The notes below the pieces were generated by a model. The model was not told the origin of the DNA and made no database searches. It worked only from the letters and a program-made list of their open reading frames with translations. This document shows, one piece after another, positions 9,274 through 19,129 of a DNA stretch of 64,000 nucleotides. The position numbers and the translations under genes are program-made. This stretch comes from Zopfochytrium polystomum (taxonomy: Eukaryota; Chytridiomycota; Chytridiomycetes; Chytridiales; Chytridiaceae), in assembly GCA_025765615.1 (NCBI GenBank), contig JAIVFJ010000169.1, positions 1-64,000 of the forward strand, in the 5' to 3' direction. How positions within the stretch are numbered: position 1 is the first letter of the stretch; every line of letters starts with the position of its first letter.

Positions 9274-10409
9274 TCAGCGCATCCACGCCGAGATGGCCGC
9301 CCGATCCGCAGACACGGGAAGAACTTCGTGGTCCACGACGCCGCTGAGAAACAGCAGCAGTCGACCCTGCCGCGTCTCGACGACGGACTGGGAGCCCAGC
9401 GGCCGGAACAGCTTGATGTCGCCCCCGCTTCCCTTCGCGTGGTGGTCCGTCAGGTACAATACAGCCGTCACGCGCCGCTGCTCCTGGTCGTTTGGATCGT
9501 CCGTCGGAAAGGCGTCGCGGTGGCGCTGAGTCGGGGCGAAGAAGAAAAAGTTGAGTCGATCGCGTCGTGTGAGGGGGGGATAACGGCAGTGTTCCCCCCC
9601 CCCCCCCCGGTCCCTGTTGTGATAAAAACCTCACCTCGTAACGACCCCCGTCGCCTTTGTAAACGGCCAGCTGCAGCTCCGTCTCGCCCGCGAGACTTAT
9701 AAACTGGGAAAGATCTTCTTGCAACTCCTTCATCCGGAACAAAATCGGCGCCAAGGCTGGGTGATTACCGGGCGGTGAGTCGTCGTGCAACCATGCAATC
9801 ACGTCGTCGCGGGCGGAGCGGTCTCGGTACGGATCGTCGTCGGCTCGAACAAGCGACGCTTTCGTCATCGCCCCTGGAGTGTTTGAGAGGTCCACAGCAA
9901 AACGGGCGGCGACTTCCAAAATGCTCGGATCTTGAATAAAGCTGATTTCGACGTGACGGCGACCGGGTTACCAGCGGAAACGAGGGGATGCCGAGTTGTG
10001 AGGAAAGAAAGGTGACTTACTTGTCGACGAAGGTCCACCCAGACTCAAACAGATCGTCGATGGCACTCGGCGATATGAGATTGAAAGCAATGAGGCCATT
10101 TTGCAAATATATGGCCCTCTGTTCGTTTGTGCAGTAGAACAGTTTTCGAACAACATCCAGGGAGTCTTCTTCCGAGTCCATCAGCGCGAGCAGCTCCATC
10201 TCGTTGATCTCCTCGACGACCTCCTCGACTTGTTCCACGTCCTCAACGTCATCATCAGACGGCCGGTCGGTCTCGCCGCCAGCAACTGCAGCGGCGGGTG
10301 GTCCGGCGGGGATGATATAGGCCGCACGCTGGGACTTTTCGCGGGCCATGACGATGTCGGCGATGCGATCTGACAGGCCGGCAGGTTGGGTGCCGTCAGG
10401 TGGTGTCAT
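9274..10409 (-). CDS. Prolyl 4-hydroxylase-like 2OG-Fe(II) dioxygenase
   Basis: Three exons: 10409-10021, 9941-9635 and 9525-9274, 315 residues. The C-terminal half is a P4Hc double-stranded beta-helix. Iron ligands are visible as HRD (H234, D236) and DHEVLP (H298), with R307 as the likely 2-oxoglutarate arginine. TAVLYLTDHH, GGDIKLFRPLG and GRLLLFLSG match the PHD/EGLN-like branch. The N-terminal half is acidic (EEVVEEINEMELLALMDS) and may be a regulatory or substrate-binding part. Such enzymes hydroxylate prolines in transcription or translation regulators in an oxygen-dependent way. Intron 2 contains a poly-C run near 9596-9610. Confidence 0.85.
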
Positions 10410-11184
10410 TCTGTGGTCCGATCGGGTGGGTGCGAGGCGGGTGCAAGTCGAGGGTGCTGGCGAGGATGGGAGGAGCAGCAGGTTGAAGAGGAGTATATGG
10501 GAGAAGGCGCGGGGCGGACGGCGATGGTGAGGGTGCGACGAGGAGGCGGGTTTCGGCGGCCAGTTAAGGAGGGCGAAGAATGGGGGAACAAAGTTGTCTG
10601 AATTTGTTGTTTTTGGGTCTGAATTTTTTTTTATTTTTGTTTGTGCCTGCAAATTGTGCAGTAAATGCAAAAAAAAAAAAACAAAAAAAAAATCCCAAAA
10701 GGGGCAAGTTGTGCCAGCTGTCTGTCTGTCTGTCTGTCTGCCTGCTCACTGTCCTGTTTGTCTTCAAACACGCAAGACTCATAATCTCTCCCAACCGAGT
10801 TTCTGAACCACGGATGGCTTGCCGCTCGCCCCGAACCACTCTTCCCGTCAATAGCAAACACGCACAACCCAAAACATCCAATCCAAACACAGGCGATGAA
10901 GGCGGAGAGAGACAGACTGAGAGACAGATAGGCCGACATACGGACAGAGATGAAGGATCGAGAGAGAGGGAGGGAGGGACAGGGAGAGAGAGAGTAGAAT
11001 TAATCACGTTTACGCCGCCCGACGCCGCCGACGCCGCCGACGCCTGCTGCATTGACTTGATACAGATACGCACCAACAGACCGTGGGAGCCGCCGCCGCA
11101 TCAGCATCCTTCCCCCCTTCCCTACCAACAACCTACTAAAAGGCATCAGCCGTCGATCTCCTCTCTCCCTCTCATTTCGGTCAT
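10410..11184. other. Divergent intergenic region with tetranucleotide repeats
   Basis: Shared upstream region of the dioxygenase (minus) and the membrane-protein gene (plus). It holds poly-A tracts near 10670-10690, CTGT repeats near 10721-10742, GA-rich runs near 10900-10995 and a GCCGAC triplet repeat near 11018-11042. No gene is seen. Confidence 0.6.
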
Positions 11185-12624
11185 ATGTCGTTCTCGCCGT
11201 CGTCGTCTCCCGCTAGGCCAAAGGGTCCCCGGCAGCTCGGCGCCAGCCCTGGATCGCCACTCGCAGCCGCCTCTTCCTCGGCCAGCATCACCCCCCCAAC
11301 GAACTCGAGCACAGGCGGCGGCGGCTCTTTCACCGCGCCCACGGCCGGCGGAGTCAACATGGTCTCCCCACCGACGCCGAACTACAACGGCAGCACGCTA
11401 ACCACTACCACTGGCGTTCTCTTCTCAGACAAGATCCCTGTCCCTTCCAAACTGCCGCTGCAGGCACCCATTCGATCCCAGGCTACAAACCCCACGACCG
11501 ACGGCGCCCCCGACAACGCAAAGATCCGCTACTCGGGCGATCTGGAGCTCCAGCTCGGCTTTGAGAGGAACCCGCTCGACAAGCCGTCCTCCGACTTCCG
11601 CAACGCCGAAGCATGGTTCAAAAACGTTGGCACAAACGTTGAGCCGCCCCCGCTCTCCCACCAGCCCTCCCTGAAGCGGGGGCTCTTCTCGGCCCAGCCG
11701 CAAGGTGCAGAAATGGAGTACAACGGACCCGCGAACGGAGACTCTGGAAAGCGAAACAGCAGCAGCGTCTTCCGCAGCTCGTTCATGTTCTTGCGCAACT
11801 CGCTCATGCCCGCCCGCCGCACCGCCGCCGACTTTGAGGGAAACCCCGACGACACCCTTGCGCGCGGCGCTCCGGACCGGAAGCGCCCGATGGGTCCCCG
11901 CGGCATGGGCGACTCGTCCTACCCGCCCACCATGCGATCCCCAAACTTTGGTTCCGCGGCCGTCGCAATCCCAATGCCGCCCTTCTACCGCCAGCACCGC
12001 TTCTTTGCATACCTTGCCCTCCTGTTCTTCTCCGCCGCGGCCCTCGTCGCCGCCGTCCGCGAAACCGCTCTCAACTCGTCCTCAACCGGATACTTCCTCC
12101 TCCTCGTCGGAGCGCTGTCGTCGCTCGCGGCCCTCGCCTCGCTCGCCCTGTACGCCTGGCTCGGAAAGCGTCTCTTCAACTACTACGACGCACCGTTCCT
12201 CTTCTGCCAGGACATACCGACAGCCCGCGCCATCCCTAACCTGGACAACGAAGCCTTCTCCTCGTCAGCGTCCGACGACAACGGCGGCGAGGAGTACCGC
12301 AGCGGAAACCGCCTCAAGACGCTCGGACGGACGCTCGGCGCCCCGCTGCAGCGGGAGCGACCGTCGCCGTGGGTCCCGCTGTTTGACGTCCTGTCGCACA
12401 CCGTCCTCCTGATCTTTTGGGCCGCGGCGCTCGCCGACGGGTCGACAAAGCGCGCGTCGTGCCTCTCGAACGCTCTGGCGAATTACTGCAACACGCTGAC
12501 TGTGGCGCTGATTTTCGGCGCGCTGGCGGCGACCGTCGTCGTCGTGGCGACGGGGTTCAAGATCTACGAGATGTGGCGGTTCGGCGTGTTCCGCAGCGTC
12601 GTCAAGAGGCGGATCGTCCGCTAG
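11185..12624 (+). CDS. Four-transmembrane protein with long disordered N-terminus (MARVEL-like)
   Basis: Single exon, 479 residues. The first about 265 residues are Ser/Pro/Gly-rich and likely disordered and cytosolic. Four hydrophobic helices follow: FFAYLALLFFSAAALVAAV, YFLLLVGALSSLAALASL, PLFDVLSHTVLLIFWAAALA and LTVALIFGALAATVVVVATG. The third helix ends in ALADG and is followed by a short extracellular loop with two cysteines (SCLSNALANYC), a layout shared with MARVEL-domain membrane-organising proteins. A charged tail (FKIYEMWRFGVFRSVVKRR) ends the protein. Assignment to MARVEL is topological rather than motif-based. Likely a plasma-membrane or vesicle protein. Confidence 0.75.
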   Translation: MSFSPSSSPARPKGPRQLGASPGSPLAAASSSASITPPTNSSTGGGGSFTAPTAGGVNMVSPPTPNYNGSTLTTTTGVLFSDKIPVPSKLPLQAPIRSQATNPTTDGAPDNAKIRYSGDLELQLGFERNPLDKPSSDFRNAEAWFKNVGTNVEPPPLSHQPSLKRGLFSAQPQGAEMEYNGPANGDSGKRNSSSVFRSSFMFLRNSLMPARRTAADFEGNPDDTLARGAPDRKRPMGPRGMGDSSYPPTMRSPNFGSAAVAIPMPPFYRQHRFFAYLALLFFSAAALVAAVRETALNSSSTGYFLLLVGALSSLAALASLALYAWLGKRLFNYYDAPFLFCQDIPTARAIPNLDNEAFSSSASDDNGGEEYRSGNRLKTLGRTLGAPLQRERPSPWVPLFDVLSHTVLLIFWAAALADGSTKRASCLSNALANYCNTLTVALIFGALAATVVVVATGFKIYEMWRFGVFRSVVKRRIVR

Positions 12625-13439
12625 AGCAAATAGGGTTTTAGACAGTTCAACTGGTGGTTGCTTTTCGTCCGGTCCGCATCCTATCCTCTCTCTTCCCGAT
12701 TTACTTTTTTCCGCTCCTTTTTTTCCCGCCAGCCATTCTGTAAACTCCGTCCCGATGTCCCTCCCCACTTCAACCCTTCGATACTCTGTGGTTTCTAATT
12801 GCACAAGCGGCAAATGAGCCTTGACTCTGTCCACTCTTACCCCTTGCTTGCTCTTCCTCGTCTACCACAATGCCCGAACTGTGCCATCTTGCTATGGCGT
12901 GTCTCGCCTAGATGTGTGTCTCTCTTTCTGTGGTCCTTTCCCCTTTTCTGTTTCGTGAGAAAATGCGCCGCACATGGTGAAAAGACAGTGATACAATTAA
13001 AAAAAATAAAAAAAAAAATAGGGTTCGCTTTGAAGACCAGACGGTTCGGTCCAAATCCACATAGAAAAATGGGAACCCTCACTGACAACTTCTCACTTTT
13101 TTGGCCCACAAGATCGTTGAATGTTTATTTCCTCTTTCCCAACTCCCGCGCGACCATTCATCCCACGTTTCACACTCTTTCGCAGGCCTTTCCGCCTTTC
13201 GTGAACGCACGCGGGTATGAGGCCGCCCCATGAATCCGTCCCGACAAAGTGGGTGAGCATTCATGTGCAGAGAGTGCGGCTGCGCATGAACAAACACTTG
13301 ATAATTCTCGCACTGCCTTCTGTCGCCTCGATTCTCCGACCCCGCCGCTGCGGAAGTGCCTCCGCGACCTGTTCGCTCGTGTTGGGACTGGTGCTTGGGA
13401 TCGTCGTCCGATGGCCGAGGATGGTGTTAGCTCCTGAAA
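12625..13439. other. Intergenic, no gene seen
   Basis: Downstream of the membrane-protein gene. Open frames on both strands lack recognisable domains. A poly-A/T tract lies near 13000-13020. Confidence 0.5.
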
Positions 13440-13580
13440 ATCACCATTAGTGCTCGAGGAGTTCACGCTCGAAAAGTTCCCAATCACGGCTTCGATGGAG
13501 ACCTTGACCGCGTCGGAGATGGGGCGCATGGCCCAGTTCTCCGGGCTGGTCCGTGCGGGGTTGAAGAAGTTTATGGCCAC
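13440..13580 (-). pseudogene. Second, truncated copy of a kinase N-lobe exon
   Basis: After a splice-acceptor-like CACAG at 13581, the minus strand reads VAINFF, then NPARTSPENW and SDAVKVSIEAV. This matches, with changes, the alpha-C-region exon of the kinase relic just upstream, which reads DPAKTCADNW and SDAAWVPVKAVL near 14420-14510. The VAIK lysine is asparagine here. No P-loop exon or C-lobe follows, so it is an isolated duplicated exon. Confidence 0.45.
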
Positions 13581-13772
13581 CTGTGAGTTTCGCGTAATGG
13601 GGCGGTCGGAGAGTTGACGGTGCGAGGGTGAGTAACGGAGTGTGATGGTGTGGGTGAAAAGGGGGTAACGAGTGGTTGTAGGGATGAGCGGAACGCGAGA
13701 CAAAACAAAGACAAAGAATTCAGAATAACTTATTCACTCTATTCTCTGGCCCCCTTTAAACAGAGCACTCAC

Positions 13773-14870
13773 CAGGCGTCCGGCGCTCCGCCGCAGTAAT
13801 CGGCCGGCGGGATCATAAGAACTTCGGGAGCCGAGCTCCGGTGGGTGCCATGGAAGGAGGTAAATAAGCGCTCCTGTCCCCCGCGGCTCTTCCACGGCCG
13901 TGCGGAGCCGAGGTCGATGACCCGCGCACGGTACTCGGCGTCCACCAGGATGTTCTTGGTGTTATTGAAGTGAATAAAGAGAGCAAGTCGTTTGGGAGCA
14001 AGTGATTCAGTATGGTGGTAGAAGCCGGGGGCATTTTGCGGTTTTAGTGGACTTTTTTTCTGCCTGAACCGTACCTCGTCGTTGATGTCCCAGTGCACGA
14101 ATCCGGCCGCGTGCAGGTAGGCCACGCCGAGCGCGACCAGAGCGAACATTGTTCGCGCGATGCCGTTTTGCAGCCTCCCATTTGCGTATGGAGATGGAAA
14201 CAGGTCAAACATTCACCTTACAGAACTCCCTGACAAGAAGGGGGAAAAAAAGCGGAGGAAGAAGAGTTTGGAAACCCACGCGCATCAACACACGAGAAAA
14301 GATCTCTCCGCGCGTCCTCGGCCTGCACCCCGCGCCACACGTCTTCGTCGTCAAAGGCGAACCCCGGCCGAGGCGCCGCTGGCTCACGCGGTACCCGAGC
14401 GAGCGGACCAGGAACGGGCAGTCCACCATCACTACGAGTACCGCTTTGACGGGTACCCAGGCCGCGTCGGAGGTGGGGCAGACGGTCCAGTTGTCTGCGC
14501 AGGTCTTCGCAGGGTCGCGACCTGAGTGTGTTCCGCGTAAAGGGCGGTTGGAGGCGTGTGACGCGAGACCGCAGGCAAAAAAAAAAAAAAAAAAAAAAAA
14601 AAAGCACTTCTCGAAAGCACGCCACATTTTCACTCTGCTCGCGCACGTCGTCACCGCCAAACACCTCCTGCTCACTTTTGCCCCGTCAGACCGCCTGACG
14701 GCCGCAAGAACCGTGCCAAACGCCCCGTGGCCCAAGCGCACCTCGGCGTCGATGGCGAACTCGCCGCGGAGCTCCTCAAGCAGCTCGAGCGCGGGGACGA
14801 AGGCGGGGCTGCAGTCGTTCGATGGGAGTCCATGGTTGGCAAAGGTAAAAGAATGGCAAGGACCTTTGGG
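13773..14870 (-). pseudogene. Degenerate protein kinase (PASK-like catalytic domain)
   Basis: Exon-like blocks on the minus strand follow kinase order. The P-loop segment is VRLGHGAFGTVLAAV (14690-14870). An alpha-C block runs DPAKTCADNW to VPVKAVL (about 14400-14520), and a helix-D block reads DDEDVWRGVQAEDARRDLF (about 14290-14400). A catalytic-loop exon (14074-14180) reads VHWDINDE, and an activation-segment exon (13773-13955) reads NILVDAEYRARVIDLGSARP then SFHGTHRSSAPEVL. The HRDLK-x-x-N motif has become HWDIN with a split N, losing the catalytic-loop arginine and lysine. The AxK region appears deleted after VA. The alpha-C and helix-D blocks are in different frames without room for an intron. 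These changes argue for a dead gene, although a fast-evolving pseudokinase is possible. A 22-base poly-T lies in the first intron. Confidence 0.65.
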
Positions 14871-14879
14871 TGAATCACC

Positions 14880-15733
14880 CGACGTTGGAGTGAACGATTC
14901 GGCGGGGGGAGTTTTGGCTTGGGCTCAACGGCTAAGCTAAGCAGGTATTCGCAGGTTGCGAGACTTGAGCGGAGTGGTCGTGTGCTCGTGAAGGGGGCGT
15001 GTGGAGAAGTTTGAAAGTGATGGGTTGGGAAGAAAGGAGTGCTGAGGAGAGCGTTGAGCTATCTGGCACACGCGTTGAAAATAACTCTTTCCCTTATTTT
15101 TTTCCCTCCCTTTTACATTGCCTTGCTTTTGGTTTTCTGCCACGCACTATATCAAGATTCTCCAGAACGATTCACCATCATCAAAATCGTCATGTTCTTT
15201 TCGCTTACCCAATGATGACCAGTCAAGTTTTCTGCATGGCGTGCAGGTTCCCCTCTTTTTCGGTCATTGCTGGGCCGTATCTTACACACATCTTTCCCTT
15301 TCCCCCCCCCCCAAAAAAAAAAAAAAACAAAAAAACAAACAGGAGGCAAATAAGGGAAAGCCCTACCAGCCGCTCATCTCTGTATGACCCCTTCTATTCG
15401 TTCCAACAACTGCAGCTTGCATCGTTCATTCCAACCAACAACGCCCCTCAAATGTCAAACCAAAACATAAACATCGCTGACCAAGCAAACCCCCCCGCCC
15501 ACTGCCGCCTCGCCCGCCAATTTTTAATTTGCCCAGCGCCTCCACCCCGTCCCCGACCCCTATGCACTGTGGAGGCACCCACTTTCAGGCGTTATTTCTA
15601 TTTTTAGGCCCCACTCCCACTTGCACATTTTTTGGAAAACGGGACCAAAACGAGTCTTACCCCATTTTAGACTAACCAAGCGAATTGCAGCTAAAAACCC
15701 CGCCCTCCCCCAACGCCACACCAAAAGTTTCTT
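14880..15733. other. Intergenic, no gene seen
   Basis: Separates the kinase relic from the tail-anchored-like gene. Contains poly-C/poly-A near 15303-15340. No coding domain recognised. Confidence 0.5.
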
Positions 15734-16381
15734 ATGCCCGTCTCCATCCACCCCATGCCGACCGCGCGCCGCCACCCCCACGACCCGGGCGCTCTCTCCT
15801 CGTCGTCCGCCAGCAACAACGCAGTCCCGCTGCAGCTGCCGCACTCGCACCCGGACGCCGCCTTCCAGGACCACCATACTGCCGACATCACCTGGATGGA
15901 AATGATGGCCTTTGGGTGGGTGCCGGCGCGCGCTCGCGTCGTCCACAACGGCGGCGGCGGTGCGGTCCACGGCGCCGTCGGCGCCAAGGGTCTCGGGCTC
16001 GGCGCTGGCGGGGCCAAGGGGCCCGTCGCTGCGAAAGGGATCATCGCCACCAAGCCGCCGGCTGCGGCTGCAAAGAGCGGGCCGGTCGGCAGGCGAAAAC
16101 AAAACGCTGTGGACGGCAAGACCGAGGCCGCCGCCGGCTCCGGTCCGACTCAAACGAAATGCGAAATTCCAACAGCGCTCGCTGCTGCAGACCGCGGCGC
16201 CGAAATACTCCAGCGCGGCAAGCTTCGGGTGCTCCGCGTGGCAAAGGTGGCGGACGAACACACTCGGCGTCACATGCAGTCAGTTGCAATCTTTGTGTGT
16301 GCTGTCGTTGCAGCTGCCGTCTTGGCTGCGCTGTCCATGTGGGCCAAGTCGTGGATTGTACAATCAGGTTACCCAGCATAA
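15734..16381 (+). CDS. Orphan protein with C-terminal membrane anchor
   Basis: Single exon, 215 residues. The N-terminal half is His/Pro/Ser-rich and low complexity, the middle is Ala/Gly/Lys-rich, and a single hydrophobic helix near the C-terminus (SVAIFVCAVVAAAVLAALSM) is followed by only about 15 residues. This is the layout of a tail-anchored protein. No domain is recognised. It lies between a kinase relic and the convergent SnoaL-like gene. The frame could be spurious, but the C-terminal hydrophobic helix and the absence of a competing frame support it. Confidence 0.5.
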   Translation: MPVSIHPMPTARRHPHDPGALSSSSASNNAVPLQLPHSHPDAAFQDHHTADITWMEMMAFGWVPARARVVHNGGGGAVHGAVGAKGLGLGAGGAKGPVAAKGIIATKPPAAAAKSGPVGRRKQNAVDGKTEAAAGSGPTQTKCEIPTALAAADRGAEILQRGKLRVLRVAKVADEHTRRHMQSVAIFVCAVVAAAVLAALSMWAKSWIVQSGYPA

Positions 16382-16601
16382 TAAACTGAGCAAAACGACC
16401 CTTACGCCGGATAAAGAGCCTTCTTCTTTGAAAACGAGATAAAATACAACAACAAAGAAGCAACCGAAACTAGTAACAAAAAAGCAAAAAAGCACTTTGC
16501 CCATGGGGCAACCGGGCAAGGAGTGGGGGACGCAAAATGGATTAAAAATGCCAGGTTCCGCAAATGCCAAAGGAGCAAGCGGTCCTCTGCTCACAGCACA
16601 A

Positions 16602-17959
16602 TCAACCAAACCGGATGCTCGACGTGCCCCCAGGGGGGCGCAAGACGCGACTTGACGGCCTCTCGCCAAACTCCGAACTGGGCGCGTTCGGGTCGCGCCT
16701 TCCTCCCAGCCCCAGCGACTTGACTGGCTTGGGGTCAAAGTTCGACGATCCGCCGTCGTCGCCAAAGACCAAGCTGCTGGCCATCGCGGAAGCAGGCCCG
16801 CGACGGCGGCCGCCGCCGCCGGTCCCAGACGTGACTGACGACGCGCCCTCGGACGTGACACTTTCCGTCTCGGCAGCGTCGTCGACGGTCCGCGATTCGT
16901 TGAGCGCGGCCGCCATCTTCTCCGTGCCGAAAATGTCGTGCGACTTGCCGCCCGGTCGCTGGTGGACGCGCGTGCTGGGGCGGCTGGCGGGTGCCGCCTG
17001 GCCTGAAAAGATGTCCGAAACCTGCGACGGCTTGCCAAAGCTGCTGGAGGACACTGATTCGGTCGGGCTGGTCACGCTCGCGATGGACGCGTTCTGCTCT
17101 GCCGAGGCGGATTCGAGGAGCGGATCTGCAACCTTTGGGCCAAGCACAGGAAGAACGGTTTCCGAGTTGTTCGCCTTGCAAAAGAGGGAGTTGGGAAGGA
17201 CACCAATTTGACGGAGCACCGTTCCTTGGTCCCAGTGCAAATGCAAAGATTGGATCTTCCCGGACGGTGCAAGCTGGGCGACGGTCACCTTGAAAAGAAA
17301 GTCAATGGGTACTCTGTGCCAACACTAAAATCGACCAAGAGACCAACCAGGGGGAACACGATGCGTCGGTTGGTTGGCTTCACGTTCGGAAGGAGCCAGT
17401 CGATGATGGAGTTGTGCACAACAGTCACAACGGCCTCTTCGAAGACGCTTGAAGAAGTGGTTGCCTGGCTAATGAGCTGGAAGTGGGGTGGATGGAGGGA
17501 CGCGGAGAGGGGGAATGTCAGAATTCCGGTTGGGACAGAGAACAGGTATGTCGGTACACGCGCTTTACAGGTAAGGTAGAAGCAGGCGGAGTATATGGAC
17601 TGCTTTGGCGGTGGATGGAAAGCGTGAGGAAGACTGGGAAGGGAGGGACGGTAGTGAAACAACTGGGGGCGATCGGGGGCAGCGCCCTCACACGCACGCA
17701 CACGCATGCAAGCACGCACCTGTTCCTTGTAGGTGGTCTCCGCGTTCTGGGCGGCCATCGCCTTGAGGAAGGGCATGAGGGAGCTGCTGGCGCCGCCGCC
17801 GCCGCCGGCAGCCGCGCCCGACGGCACGCACAGGATGGAGGTCGCCGATGGCGCAAAGGCGGCGAGTGCGGCGGCCGCGTTGCCGCGCTGCAGCGAGGCC
17901 TTGAAGTCGGTGAGGGCAGAGACGGCGCCGGCATCGGCGGTGCTGGTGGTGCTCATCAT
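16602..17959 (-). CDS. SnoaL/NTF2-like domain protein with C-terminal PGG-K/T-S motifs
   Basis: Three exons: 17959-17720, 17464-17348 and 17288-16602, 347 residues. The first about 180 residues form a SnoaL/NTF2-like cone: ALTDFKASLQRGNAAAALAAF, FEEAVVTVVHNSIIDWLLPN, then VTVAQLAPSGKIQSLHLHWD and QGTVLRQIGVLPNSLFCKAN. This matches a conserved but uncharacterised fungal family. The disordered tail carries two related motifs, STRVHQRPGGKSHDIFG in the middle and SRVLRPPGGTSSIRFG at the very C-terminus, resembling the PPGG-xS-xxFG repeats of HN1/Jupiter-type proteins. Exon 3 begins GTGACC after a TTTTCAAG acceptor, and both introns are phase 0. The function is unknown; a scaffold role is a guess. 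Confidence 0.85.
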
Positions 17960-19070
17960 CCTTTCTGTTTGGTTGCTCCCTCTCGCTCTCTCTCTCTTTG
18001 TCTGTCTGTCTGTCTGTCGGTCTGTCTCCCTGCCTGTATTCTCTCTCTCTACGAAATGATTTTCGTCCTCAATATGGCGCACCGGGTTCGTTGCCAACGA
18101 CGGGAAGTGAGAGGGGAGGGAGTAGAGGGGCGAAGCGAGGTAGAGAAAGGTGGGGCGGTGAAGGCGCTGCTGGGGTCGGTGCAGTCTTTTTATTCTTTCC
18201 TTTTTTTTATTTTGTGGTTGTCCTTCTCCTTTCAATGCGAACATAACATCTCCGCTTGCAGTGTTGCTTCAGAGAGCCGCTTGCTTGCTTGCTTGCGTGC
18301 TTTCTTGCTTGATAGACAGATAGATGGACTGCTTGACCCCACCCTGGTGCCCGGAGTGGCCGGACGTTTTCCTGCCAAGCTTGACAGCGGAGTTTGAAAA
18401 ATTGAACGAGAAGATCGATGATCAATGCGGCTGAAAATCAAAGCAACCGAAAAGGGTTAAACCACGCGAAAGGAAAAAACGCAGGCGCCCCTTCGCGGGT
18501 GGGCCGGGTTTTTCAAAATGGCTGTGTCGATCTGCTCTCAACACAGTTCGTCCGAAGCGATCGTGAGAGACGTTCCGCCTTTCCTCAGAGTGAAAAGCCC
18601 ATCGTCATTGCCTCCGGACGCCTTTCGTTTTTCCTTGTTTTAGTGTCATCAGCCACGCTGTGGTCCTGTTCCTGCATGTGCCTGGGCGCCGTCGGGCGAG
18701 ACATCGGGTCTCCAGGGTCGAGCAGCTCTGCAAAGAGGGCGGTGAACACTGCCGTTTTGAACTTCCACTCATATCATCGTCGTCATCATCATCATCACCA
18801 TCATCCTCAGCAAAGCCCAACCACCAAACGCACTAGTGCCTGCTCTGTCTGGTCTCCCACTCACTCACTCAGAAGGGAACGGTGTGTCTGTTCTCCACAA
18901 TAATAATAAAAATATTTTATTTGTTTTTCTACTCTGTGGGATGACGGGGCAGGCACGTTGGATCCCCATTACCGAACGAAGCGAGGTTCACACACGCATA
19001 CACACACACACCCACACTGAACCAATCTCCATGCCATGTCACCCACCAAAAAACGGGAAAGGGATTCAGG

Positions 19071-19074
<4 letters not shown>
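17960..19074. other. Divergent intergenic region
   Basis: Upstream of the SnoaL-like gene (minus) and the PH-domain gene (plus). It holds CT and GTCT/CTTG-type repeats near 17985-18030 and 18280-18310, and a CAT/CATCAT run near 18774-18810. No gene is seen. Confidence 0.6.

Positions 19075-19110
<36 letters not shown>
19075..19110. repeat. GACA tetranucleotide microsatellite
   Basis: Nine near-perfect GACA units ending about 20 bases upstream of the PH-domain gene start codon, so probably transcribed in the 5' leader. Confidence 0.9.
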
Positions 19111-19129
19111 TAGCTCCTCCCTCAAACAA

